From positions 124,001 to 188,000 of the forward strand of contig NZ_WQLB01000003.1 of the NCBI RefSeq assembly GCF_009755355.1: a stretch of DNA of 64,000 nucleotides, given 5' to 3'. Both the position numbers and the translations under genes were made by a program. Origin of the DNA: Deinococcus arboris (GTDB lineage Bacteria; Deinococcota; Deinococci; Deinococcales; Deinococcaceae). Below the pieces are notes generated by a model, which had not been told where the DNA came from, ran no database searches, and saw only the letters and a program-made list of their open reading frames with translations. Shown one piece after another: positions 47,438 to 55,715 of this stretch. Each line of letters opens with the position of its first letter. Positions within the stretch are counted from its first letter, which is position 1.

Positions 47438-47681
47438 CCTCCTTCTCTCATCCGGACTGGACGGCGAGAGAGGCAACGTTCAGTGGCTTCAGGCTTGGGG
47501 GCGGCCCCTCACCTGTCTTGCCGCGTTCAGCGCGTCTCTGCTTGCCATGACACCGTCGGCCCCAGACTCTCACCGGGTCGGGCCTGGGCGTGGTGCAGTT
47601 TGCCCAGGCTTCGCGGGCTGAGGCGTGCGTGTGCGCGCCATCACCGCCGGTAGGGATTCACACCCTGCCCCGAAGGAAGCA
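47438..47681 (-). ncRNA. FMN riboswitch (RFN element)
   Basis: On the minus strand the conserved segments appear in order: CTTCGGGGCAGGGTGTGAAT, CCCTACCGGCGGTGATGG, CAGCCCGCGA, CCCGGTGAGAGTCTGGGG with CCGACGGT, and at the 3' side AGTCCGGATGAGAGAAGGAG. It precedes ribD and should switch off the ribD-ribE-ribBA-ribH operon when FMN is plentiful. The P1 partners are CTTCC and GGAAG-like ends. Confidence 0.95.
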
Positions 47682-47765
47682 GCCCACCCGTAGCGAGTGG
47701 GCCACGAGGAGGCTAGCACCGGCCAGGCGGGCGCCGTCTGTGGGGGCCAGACAGGACGAAGGAAG

Positions 47766-48532
47766 TTAGGGACTCCTTTCCCTGCGCCGGGGCTGATCAG
47801 GATTCAAGTCGATAAGTTCGCGGACCTCACCCTGATGAACCCGAAACAGCCGCCCCGCCCCTGCCAAGAGCAGCTCGCCACGCCGGTCAAAGTCTGCCCA
47901 GGTGGCGTCCTGCACTTCCGGGATGTCGGGCTCGCCCAGCCAGCGGTAAGCCGCAGAATACGGGTACAGAGGCGAGCTGAAGCGCAGTTCCAGTTGACGC
48001 TTTTGGGCTTCACCGCTTCTTCCCCAGCCCTCCGGTTCGCGCGTCACGCGCCACCCTGTTCGTTTCAGGGACGTCAGTAAGGTCTTCGCCGGCTGTGGCG
48101 GAGCCACCGTCACCTCAAACCCTGGAGGGCGCAGGAGTTGCTGCTCTGGCCGGGCGTGGTTGACTGTTATCTTCCGGTTGCCATCAAAGACGCCGCCTCC
48201 ACTCCAGCCATCTGAGGCATTCCACAGCCCCAGCGCCCGGACGGACGGCGGCTCCACGACCGCACCTCAGTGCCGAAAGTGCGGTGGGCGGCACTCATCT
48301 GATCGGGCGACTCGTTCCGCGCCATGTAGAGCAGGTGTTCTCCGTCGGGCGACAGGTCACTCATCCAGGGATACAGCTGGCCCCTAAACCACGACCCCGG
48401 CGTAAAGTGATCGGTCTGGGTGTTCCACAGATACAGGCGTGTCCAGCGGCTGGGGCCACGCCGGAAAACCACCGCCTGGTCCGCTTCGCTGGCCAGCAGC
48501 ACCTAGAGGCGCGCGGGCGAAAGCTGGACCAT
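47766..48532 (-). pseudogene. Broken hypothetical gene (nonsense plus frameshift)
   Basis: A single coding region is interrupted twice. From ATG 48532, with AAGGGA upstream, the frame reads MVQLSPARL, then TAG at 48505-48503, then VLLASEADQAVVFRRG in the same frame. Near 48255 the frame shifts by one, moving from RTFGTEVRS to EPPSVRALGLWNASDGWSGGG, and continues to the stop at 47766. Motifs such as PDGEHLLYMARNE and WSGGGVFDGN suggest a beta-propeller-like protein with a WD/Kelch character. The family is unknown. It might also be intact in relatives, or be two sequencing errors. Confidence 0.7.
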
Positions 48533-48564
48533 TCCCTTGACCCGCCCCGAAGGCCCGGCCGCTG

Positions 48565-49302
48565 TCACAGCAGCGCCGCCAGCCCCCTGGACGCCACATC
48601 CCGCAAGCTGAAGCTCATATAGGGGGTCAGTTCGGTGGCGTCGGGGTTGATTTCGATGACGGTGCCGCCGCCTTCCAGTGTCTCGAACGCCAGCCCAGCG
48701 GCTGGATACACCACGCCACTGGTCCCGATAATCAGGGCCACCTCGGCAGCGGCAAAGGCGGCCTGGGCTGCGTTCAGGGCCTCCTCGGGCAGATACTCGC
48801 CAAACCAGACCACGTTGGGGCGCATGCGGTGGCCGCGCGGCGAGGTGGGCGGCGTGACGAGGGTATCCGGGTCGGGCAAGGGAACAACCTCTCCGGTGTG
48901 CTCATCCCGCGCACTAACCAGATTGCCGTGCAGTTCGACCAGCTGCCCGCCGCCCTGACCGCTGCCCGCACGCCCATGCAGGCCATCCACGTTCTGGGTG
49001 GCCAGGAAGAAGCCGGCGCCCTTCTGACGTTCCAGCTCAGCCAGCAGCCGGTGTGCCCCGTTGGGTTGGGCCGCCAGCACGTCGCGGTAGCGTCCGGCGT
49101 ACCAGTCCCAGACCAGCTCGGGGTCGCGCTCGTAAGCCGCTGGGCTGGCCAGATCTTCGGGCCGGAAGCGCGCCCAGTGGCCACTCTGGGCGTCACGGAA
49201 GGTGGGAATACCGCTCTCGGCGCTGACCCCAGCGCCGGTCAGCACCGCCACGCGGGAGGCGGCCGCCAGCGCGGCGCGGGCAGAGGCAAGGTCCATAGTC
49301 AC
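48565..49302 (-). CDS. cobB: Cysteine-free sirtuin, NAD-dependent deacylase
   Basis: Sir2-family enzyme of about 243-245 residues, removing acyl groups from lysines and consuming NAD. The motifs GAGVSAESGIPTFRD, TQNVDGLHGRAG, the catalytic His in VELHGN, the WFGE loop and GTSGVVYPAAG are all kept. The class III pair Tyr/Arg is present in WDWYAGRYR, as in E. coli CobB, favouring acidic acyl groups. All four zinc cysteines expected between ELHG and WFGE are missing, and the protein has no cysteine at all. Start GTG 49302 or ATG 49296. It lies a few bases after kptA. Confidence 0.92.
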   Translation of the reverse strand: MTMDLASARAALAAASRVAVLTGAGVSAESGIPTFRDAQSGHWARFRPEDLASPAAYERDPELVWDWYAGRYRDVLAAQPNGAHRLLAELERQKGAGFFLATQNVDGLHGRAGSGQGGGQLVELHGNLVSARDEHTGEVVPLPDPDTLVTPPTSPRGHRMRPNVVWFGEYLPEEALNAAQAAFAAAEVALIIGTSGVVYPAAGLAFETLEGGGTVIEINPDATELTPYMSFSLRDVASRGLAALL

Positions 49303-49305
49303 AGG

Positions 49306-49827
49306 CTAGCGCCCAGGCCAGACCAGGAATTCCGGCGGCGCCGCGTCGGTCAACCACACGCCGTTCTCGCTGCGGTAGAAGACATGCCCGGCTTCGTGCA
49401 TGGCCCCGGCGCGGACGGTCAGGACGGCGGGCCGGCCCCGCCGCGCTCCAACCTGAACGGCGGTCTCGCGGTCCGCCGACAGGTGAACGTGGTGACGATT
49501 CATGGGCCGCAGGCCGTGCTGGCGAATAGCCGCCAGTGCGCCAGGGTGCGTGCCGTGGTACAGGAAGGGCGGCGGCACCACGGGTTCCAGGTTCAGGTCC
49601 ACCGGCACGCTGTGGCCCTGGTTAGCGCGAATCTGGTCGCCGAGCAGACTGAAGCGTGCCTTGTCGTTGTTGGCCACCACCCCCTCCACCGCCGCGCGGG
49701 TCACCCCCAGATGGGTCAGCAGCGGCGCCAGCGGCACCCAGCCGCCAGGAGCCAGGGTCAGTCCGGCTTCGTGCGGCGCGTGGCGCAGCAGGTAAGCCAG
49801 GCGTTTGGACAGTTGGCGGTCGTTCAT
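49306..49827 (-). CDS. kptA: RNA 2'-phosphotransferase
   Basis: 173 residues. It transfers a 2'-phosphate from RNA to NAD, giving ADP-ribose 1'',2''-cyclic phosphate and nicotinamide; in eukaryotes this finishes tRNA splicing. Family motifs are KRLAYLLRHAPHEAGL, NDKARF, the RANQGHS loop, LYHGT, and GLRPMNRHHVHLSA. The bacterial substrate is not established. Three bases separate its stop from the start of cobB, so the two NAD-using genes form one unit. Confidence 0.92.
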   Translation of the reverse strand: MNDRQLSKRLAYLLRHAPHEAGLTLAPGGWVPLAPLLTHLGVTRAAVEGVVANNDKARFSLLGDQIRANQGHSVPVDLNLEPVVPPPFLYHGTHPGALAAIRQHGLRPMNRHHVHLSADRETAVQVGARRGRPAVLTVRAGAMHEAGHVFYRSENGVWLTDAAPPEFLVWPGR

Positions 49828-49964
49828 GGGGGCAGTGTGACTCCAGCCGGGACTCGGGCACATCGGCCAGATGGACGCGGCCGCTGAGCATTCTGGTCGT
49901 GTCGGGTAGAGAGGCGTCTGCCGGCGACTGATCCGGCCGGGCTAGCACGGAACCCGCCCTACGC

Positions 49965-50030
49965 CTACTTGCGCCGCTTGAGTCAAATCGTTTGTGTACC
50001 CAAGTGAACCGGAGTTCGTCTCACCCGCTA
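49965..50030 (-). repeat. Dispersed intergenic repeat, copy G (partial)
   Basis: TTGCGCCGCTTGAGTCAAAT followed by CGTTTG, then AACCGGAGTTCGTCTCAC, matches the CTCCGATT end of copy B on the minus strand, with the hairpin eroded. It lies between kptA and the potassium channel. Confidence 0.5.
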
Positions 50031-50037
50031 GGCGGCC

Positions 50038-50901
50038 TCAAGACACAGGCGAGCTAACGGGGAGGCTGGGCAGCCCTTCGCCGCAGCGGCGGCAGTAGCG
50101 CGCGTCCGGTTCGTGGGGCGACAGGCCGCAGCGGGCGCAGGTCACGGTGGGGGCAGTGTCCAGCCAGGCGCCGCGCTGCGCCTGCGTCAGCCCCACAGTC
50201 ACAATGCCCGTGGGCACCGCGATGATGCCGTAACCCAGAATCATGACCAACGAGGCCAGCCCTTTACCCAGGGGCGTTTCCGGCGCAATGTCACCGTAGC
50301 CTACCGTCGTCATGGTCACGATGGCCCAGTAAATGCTGGTGGGAATGCTGGTAAAGCCGTGCTGGGGGCCTTCAACGACGTACATCAGCGTGCCAACAAT
50401 CACCACCAGGGTCAGCACCACCGCCAGAAAGACCGTGATTTTGGCCAGGCTGGCCTGCAGGGCTCGCGTCAGCACGCTGGCTTCACTGAGGTACCGCACC
50501 AGCTTGAGGACTCTAAAGATGCGCAGCAGCCGCAGCACCCGCACGATCAGCAGGTACTGCGCGCCGGGAATCAGGAGGGCCAGATAGGCCGGCAGTAGGG
50601 AGAGCAGATCCACCACCCCGAAAAAACTCCGCGCGTAATGCGAGGCCCGGCGCGCGGTCAGCAGCCGCAGCAGGTACTCGGCGGTAAACAGCCCCGTCAA
50701 GGTCCATTCGGCGGCGCGCAGTTGCGGGGCATACCGCGCCCGCAGCGGCGCCACGCTGTCCAGCATGACCGCCAGCACGCTGGCCAGAATCGCGGCGATG
50801 AGAAACAGGTCAAAGACCCGCCCCGCCCGCGTGTCCGAGTTGTAGATGACGTCGCCCAGACGAACGCGCCAGGCGGCTCTGTGGTGTGCCTGACTGCTCA
50901 C
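50038..50901 (-). CDS. Voltage-gated K+ channel with C-terminal zinc ribbon
   Basis: 287 residues. It has six membrane helices; S4 is Arg-rich (VRVLRLLRIFRVLKLVRYL), the pore filter is TTVGYGD near residue 197, and S6 is GLASLVMILGYGIIAVPTGIVTV. A soluble tail of about 40 residues holds CARCG and CRRCG, a four-cysteine zinc ribbon. It is likely a tetramer. The tail could sense redox state or metal, but that is inference. The start is a GTG, divergent from the carboxypeptidase at 40 bases. Confidence 0.88.
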   Translation of the reverse strand: MSSQAHHRAAWRVRLGDVIYNSDTRAGRVFDLFLIAAILASVLAVMLDSVAPLRARYAPQLRAAEWTLTGLFTAEYLLRLLTARRASHYARSFFGVVDLLSLLPAYLALLIPGAQYLLIVRVLRLLRIFRVLKLVRYLSEASVLTRALQASLAKITVFLAVVLTLVVIVGTLMYVVEGPQHGFTSIPTSIYWAIVTMTTVGYGDIAPETPLGKGLASLVMILGYGIIAVPTGIVTVGLTQAQRGAWLDTAPTVTCARCGLSPHEPDARYCRRCGEGLPSLPVSSPVS

Positions 50902-50941
50902 GGCGGCAGTCTAGCGCCCGGCCCGCGCTACCCTGGGCGGC

Positions 50942-52438
50942 ATGACACAACCCGAACCGTGGGCGGCGCTGCGGCGCCACTGGCAGGAATTGGCGGACCT
51001 GGGGGGCATCGGCGCGCTGCTGGGCTGGGACCAGAGCACCTACCTGCCGCGCGCGGGGGCCGCCAGCCGGGCGCGGCAGCAGGCACTGCTCTCGGGCATT
51101 CGCCACGCGCGGGCCACCGACGCCGCCTACGGCCGCCTGCTGGACGGGGCGCAGGCCCAGGGCGACCTCACCCCAGTCCAGACGCGCACCCTGGCTGTCG
51201 CGCGGCGCAACTTTGACCAGGCCACCCGCCTGCCCGCCGAATTCGTGCAGACCTTCTCGCAGCACGCGGGCGAAACCTATTCCGCCTGGGTGCAGGCGCG
51301 CCCTGAGAACGATTTTGCGCGTCTGGTGCCGCTGCTGGACAAGACCCTGGACCTGAGCCAGCAGGCCGCCGCGTATTTCCCCGAGTTCGCCACGCCCATG
51401 GACTACTTTATTGACGCCGCCGACGAAGGCATGACCGCCGAGCAGGTGGACCGCGTCTTCACCGCGCTGCGCGAGGCCCTGGTGCCGATGGTGGACCAGG
51501 CAGCGGCCGCGCAGGTCCGCACCGACTTCCTGTCGCGCCACTATCCCATTCCCGCGCAGTTGGCCCTGGGCGAGGCGATTGCCCGCGACTACGGCTACGA
51601 CACGGGGGCGGGCCGTCAGGACCTGACCGCCCACCCCTTCATGACCCGGCTGGGCGCTCACGATGTGCGCATTACCACCCGCGTGCGGGAAGATGACCCC
51701 ACCGACGCCCTGTATTCCACCCTGCACGAAGCCGGCCACGCCATGTACGAGCAGGGTGTGGCCGAGGATCTGCTGGATACCCCGCTGGGCGGCGGGGTCA
51801 GCGCGGGGGTTCACGAAAGCCAGTCGCGGCTGTGGGAAAACCTGGTGGGCCGCTCGCGCGCTTTCTGGGCCGGGCAATTTGGCCGCTTCCGCGACGCCTT
51901 TCCCGAGCAACTGGCGGACGTGACCGAGGACGAGATGTTCCGCGCGGTCAACGTGGTGCGCCGCAGCCTGATCCGCACCGATGCCGACGAACTGACCTAC
52001 AACCTTCACGTCATCACCCGCTACGAACTGGAGCGCGACCTGCTGAATGGGCGACTGGCGGTGCGCGACTTGGCGGACGCCTGGCACGCCGCCTACGACA
52101 CCAACCTCGGCCTGCGCGCGCCCAGCGATGTGGACGGCGTTTTGCAAGACGTTCACTGGTACGGCGGGCGCATCGGCGGGGCCTTCCAGGGCTACACGAT
52201 AGGCAATGTCCTGAGCGCGCAGTTCTATGCGGCGGCGCAGGCGGCCACCCCTGGCCTGGAGGGCGACCTGGCGCGCGGCGACTTTACCCGCCTGCACAGC
52301 TGGCTGCGCGAGCAGGTCTACGCGCCCGGCCGCCTGTACACGCCCGGCGACCTGGTGGAGCGCGTGACGGGCCAGCCGATGACCGTGGAGCCCTACCTGG
52401 CCTACCTGCGCGGCAAGTACGAAGGGCTTCAAGGCTGA
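50942..52438 (+). CDS. M32 carboxypeptidase
   Basis: 498-residue zinc carboxypeptidase of the Thermus/Pyrococcus type, intracellular. The HExxH motif is HEAGHAMYE near residue 262. Further family blocks are WDQSTYLP near residue 30, SAGVHESQSRLWENLVGRS and RTDADELTYNLHVI. It removes single C-terminal residues with broad specificity, usually not proline. The next gene, an SRA-HNH nuclease, begins two bases after the stop. Confidence 0.94.
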   Translation: MTQPEPWAALRRHWQELADLGGIGALLGWDQSTYLPRAGAASRARQQALLSGIRHARATDAAYGRLLDGAQAQGDLTPVQTRTLAVARRNFDQATRLPAEFVQTFSQHAGETYSAWVQARPENDFARLVPLLDKTLDLSQQAAAYFPEFATPMDYFIDAADEGMTAEQVDRVFTALREALVPMVDQAAAAQVRTDFLSRHYPIPAQLALGEAIARDYGYDTGAGRQDLTAHPFMTRLGAHDVRITTRVREDDPTDALYSTLHEAGHAMYEQGVAEDLLDTPLGGGVSAGVHESQSRLWENLVGRSRAFWAGQFGRFRDAFPEQLADVTEDEMFRAVNVVRRSLIRTDADELTYNLHVITRYELERDLLNGRLAVRDLADAWHAAYDTNLGLRAPSDVDGVLQDVHWYGGRIGGAFQGYTIGNVLSAQFYAAAQAATPGLEGDLARGDFTRLHSWLREQVYAPGRLYTPGDLVERVTGQPMTVEPYLAYLRGKYEGLQG

Positions 52439-52440
52439 GG

Positions 52441-53250
52441 GTGACGCCGCTGGCTGGTGAGGTGCCGGGTGTGCCTGTGGGCACCTGCTTTGAAGGGCGC
52501 CGCGCCCTGAGCGAGGCGGGGGTGCACCGGCCCCTTCAGGCCGGCATTGCAGGGACGGCCCTGGGCGGGGCCGTGTCGGTGGTGCTGTCCGGCGGCTACG
52601 AGGACGATCAGGACAGCGGCGAGCGCATTCTCTATACCGGCGAGGGTGGCCGCGACCCACGAACCAGGGCGCAGACCGCCCACCAGCTGCTCACGCAGGG
52701 CAACCTCGCCCTGGCCCGCAGTCACCTGCTGGGCCAGCCGGTGCGGGTAATCCGCCGCGTGTCGGGGTCCACCTACCGCTACGACGGGCTGTTCCTTGTG
52801 GCTTCCGTCTGGCACGAAGTGGGGCGCTCGGGTTACCTCATCTGGCGGTTTTTGCTGGAGGCGCAGGTGCCCCAGCCCGCCGGGCGACAGGTCACCACGC
52901 GCCTGAGTCGCAAGAGCATTCACGCCGCCCAGGTCAAGGCGTGGCATGACCACACCTGTCAGCTGTGCAGCCTGCGCCTGACCACACCCGCTGGCCCTTA
53001 CGCCGAAGCCGCGCATATTCGCCCTCTGGGTCAGCCGCACCACGGCCCCGACACGCCGGAGAATCTGCTGTGCCTGTGCCCTAACTGCCACGTGCAGTTT
53101 GACCTAGGAGGCGTGGGGGTGGAAGACGACTTGAGCCTCCTGGGACGCCCCGGCCTGCTGCGCCGGGTGCGCGCCCACCGCGTAGACCCGGCCGGCCTGG
53201 CCTACCACCGCGCGCACATTTACAGCGCAGACCCCGGCGACCCAGACTGA
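52441..53250 (+). CDS. SRA-HNH modification-dependent endonuclease
   Basis: 269 residues from a GTG immediately after the carboxypeptidase stop. Residues ~5-150 are an SRA/YDG domain (GEVPGVPVGTCFEGRRALSEAGVHR and the SGGYEDDQDSGERILYTG strand), which reads modified cytosine. Residues ~165-215 are an HNH nuclease: CQLC, then AEAAHIRPL, then ENLLCLCPNCHVQFD, with a zinc-binding four-cysteine set. The pairing is typical of restriction enzymes that cut 5mC- or 5hmC-modified DNA; here it would act as a single-gene defence or methylation-dependent cutter. No methyltransferase is nearby. Confidence 0.9.
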   Translation: MTPLAGEVPGVPVGTCFEGRRALSEAGVHRPLQAGIAGTALGGAVSVVLSGGYEDDQDSGERILYTGEGGRDPRTRAQTAHQLLTQGNLALARSHLLGQPVRVIRRVSGSTYRYDGLFLVASVWHEVGRSGYLIWRFLLEAQVPQPAGRQVTTRLSRKSIHAAQVKAWHDHTCQLCSLRLTTPAGPYAEAAHIRPLGQPHHGPDTPENLLCLCPNCHVQFDLGGVGVEDDLSLLGRPGLLRRVRAHRVDPAGLAYHRAHIYSADPGDPD

Positions 53251-53261
53251 ACCCCACACGC

Positions 53262-53302
53262 AAGGGCCGCGCTCGGAGGGGGAACACCTCGGCGCGGCCC
53301 TT
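53262..53302 (+). terminator. Rho-independent terminator of the nuclease gene
   Basis: AAGGGCCGCGC (53262-53272) pairs with GCGCGGCCCTT (53292-53302) over 11 bp with a 19-base loop, followed by TGGG. It lies 12 bases past the SRA-HNH stop. Confidence 0.75.
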
Positions 53303-53444
53303 TGGGCTGGGGGTGAAGAGGAGTGGGCACTTCGGCCCACGGTCATTGAAGGCCCTTATTGTGTGCGCCGCTGCCTGACAGAACTCTGAAACCAGGCGCT
53401 GCGCCTAAAGCCGCAGAGGACGACAGCCGCCGACGGATTCCTGC

Positions 53445-55670
53445 TTACTTGCGGCCCACGCCCGCCACCACGTTCAGGGGCGTGTCCAGTTTCAGCCACA
53501 GGAACTCGTTGGCATCTTTCACGTCAGCGCCGCGCCCACCCGTGCCGGGGTAGTTGTTGTCGTTGGCGACCAGAATGGTGTTGGCGTCCAGCACCAGCAC
53601 GTTTTCAATGGTCACGTAGGGGAACTTGAACACGCCGCCCTGGGTGCTGGGGGCCAGGCCCTGGGGGTCTTTCACGTTCATCAGGTCGGCCACCAGCGTC
53701 TTTTTCAGGGTGCCGTCGGCGTTCTTTTCATTCAGGCTGACCAGATACACGCGCTTGGTTTTGGCCGCCGCGCCGCTGAAGTTGTCGCGTTCCAGCACCA
53801 GGTACTGCGTGGCATTCACCGGCGTCAGGTCACCGATGGCGTTGGCGGTGTCGTCCAGGCCATAGCGGCCCGCCAGCGTCCACTGCTTGCCCGCCGGGTC
53901 GTAAGCGTGCAGGCGCAGCTGGCCGGGCAGGTCACCCGTCACCGTTTTTTCCAGCAGGGCGTACAGCGTCTTGCCGTCCGGGCTGAGGGTGACGCCTTCA
54001 AAGCCACCGCTGCCGCCCACGTTGGCCGCCGCGCTGCTGGTGCCCAGGGCGTAGGCCGGGTTCTGGGGGCTGCGAACCTCGGGGGCCGTATACCCGCCCA
54101 CCACGCGGGCCCCCGTGGCGGGAAAGTCGGTAAAGAAGCCGTCCACACCGGCCCGCAGGGCCTGACGCATCTCGGCTTCGGGGTCGTTGGCATAGCCCGG
54201 CAGGAGGTAGGTGGCCTCGTTGCGGAAGGTCCAGGGGTGGACCAGCAGCCCGGCGGCGTGGGCACGGGTCACAAAGTCGGTGGTCGCGCCCTTGTCGTCA
54301 ATAATCCAGCGCTTGTACGCGCCCACGCCGCTGGCGTAGGTGGCCAGCTCCTTCAGGCCGGCGTCGGTCGTCAGAACGCCGTATTTGCGGGTGTCGCCCT
54401 TGGCGGCCCAGTCGTAGGGCGCTTCGTCGGCGCTGCTGACCAGCTGCACCAGCGGCAGGGTCACGCCCGCCTTGGGCATGATGTTCGTCTTCAGGTCCTT
54501 GAGGTTGGCGGTTTCGAAGGACTGGATAAAGACCCGCGCCGGGTCGGTGAATCCCTCTTTCTTCAGGGTGTCAATCAGCAGCTGCGAGGTGTTGACGCCC
54601 TGGGCCGCGAAGTAGGTCGGGTGCTTGGTTTCGGGATAGATGCCGACCTTGCGCCCGGTCTTCGCTTCCACCTCTTTCACCAGCGCAATGACTTCAGCCA
54701 GGGTGGGAATCTGAAACTGGCCGTCGTAGGTCTTGCCGCGCAAGGCGGGCGGTCGAGCGCCTGCCCGCAGGGTCTTCAGTTCGGCCAGGGTAAAGTCCTC
54801 GGCAAAGTAGCCGCGCACGTCCACGCCGTCCACCTTCTTGGTGGTCAGGCGGGCGGCAAACTCGGGGCGGGTGGCCACATCGGCGGTGGCTTCCAGCACC
54901 TTACCGGCCGCGTCAACGGTGGCAATCACGGGCTCGTGGCGGGCAATCAGCACGCCGTCTTTGGTCACCACAAGGTCGGGTTCGATAAAGTCCGCGCCCC
55001 CCTCAATGGCGACCCGGTAGGCCTCCAGAGTGTGCTCGGGACGGGTGCCGCTGCTGCCCCGGTGCCCAATCACGATGGGCGCCTGGCCGCGCAGGGTGGG
55101 CAGGCCTGGCAGGTTGGGCGTGGCGACCGGCGCGTCCAGCAGCCGCCCGTCCGCGCTGAAGTGCAGCAGGTACGGCCCGAATTCGTCGCCCACCCACAGG
55201 CTGCCGTCGGGGGCCACCGCGAAGCCCTCCACGTCAAAGTCGGCGCCGGTCAGCAGCCGCTCTGGGCTGGCTTCGTTGACGATCAGCCACGGCACCTTGC
55301 GGTCGGGGTCCCGCAACTGGATGAAGTCGCCCACGCCCACCTTGCCCTGACCGGCCGGCGCCGTTTTGGCCGTCAGGTTGAGCCGGTACAGGCGCAGCAG
55401 GTAGTCGGCGCTGTTGGCCTTGCTGCCGTAGCCGTTGTCACTCAGGAACAGATAACTGCCGTCCTTGCCAAACTGCACGCCGGAAAAGCCCTGCACCGGC
55501 TGCGAAGAAAAGCGCGCCGGGCCGCGCAGCCCCGCCCCCGAGTAGGCGCCGCTGGCGGGCCCAGCGGCGAAGGTGTCGGCGGGCAACTCGGCGTAGCCGA
55601 CCAGGGTGGCGGCAGAAGCGGGGGCGGCCAGGCTCAGCAGGGCCGTCAGACCAATCAGGGCGTGTCTCAC
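53445..55670 (-). CDS. GDPD domain nested in an esterase-like phytase propeller
   Basis: 741-residue secreted protein with a signal peptide ending ASA. Residues ~25-190 and ~545-741 together look like one esterase-like phytase beta-propeller (GFSGVQFGKDGSYLFLSDNG; FEGVTLSPDGKTLYALLE; NTILVANDNNYPG). Inserted between them at ~197-545 is a full glycerophosphodiester phosphodiesterase: HRGSSGTRPEHT, IEPDLVVTKDG, then YPETKHP and IQSFE. It probably releases glycerol-3-phosphate from glycerophosphodiesters in the envelope space; the propeller could add a phytase-like phosphatase. The start is a GTG. A second GDPD gene lies upstream. Confidence 0.85.
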   Translation of the reverse strand: MRHALIGLTALLSLAAPASAATLVGYAELPADTFAAGPASGAYSGAGLRGPARFSSQPVQGFSGVQFGKDGSYLFLSDNGYGSKANSADYLLRLYRLNLTAKTAPAGQGKVGVGDFIQLRDPDRKVPWLIVNEASPERLLTGADFDVEGFAVAPDGSLWVGDEFGPYLLHFSADGRLLDAPVATPNLPGLPTLRGQAPIVIGHRGSSGTRPEHTLEAYRVAIEGGADFIEPDLVVTKDGVLIARHEPVIATVDAAGKVLEATADVATRPEFAARLTTKKVDGVDVRGYFAEDFTLAELKTLRAGARPPALRGKTYDGQFQIPTLAEVIALVKEVEAKTGRKVGIYPETKHPTYFAAQGVNTSQLLIDTLKKEGFTDPARVFIQSFETANLKDLKTNIMPKAGVTLPLVQLVSSADEAPYDWAAKGDTRKYGVLTTDAGLKELATYASGVGAYKRWIIDDKGATTDFVTRAHAAGLLVHPWTFRNEATYLLPGYANDPEAEMRQALRAGVDGFFTDFPATGARVVGGYTAPEVRSPQNPAYALGTSSAAANVGGSGGFEGVTLSPDGKTLYALLEKTVTGDLPGQLRLHAYDPAGKQWTLAGRYGLDDTANAIGDLTPVNATQYLVLERDNFSGAAAKTKRVYLVSLNEKNADGTLKKTLVADLMNVKDPQGLAPSTQGGVFKFPYVTIENVLVLDANTILVANDNNYPGTGGRGADVKDANEFLWLKLDTPLNVVAGVGRK

Positions 55671-55715
55671 GACGGTACGGTGCCGCGCGTTCGTCAGGCC
55701 GGGGTGCGCTGCCCG

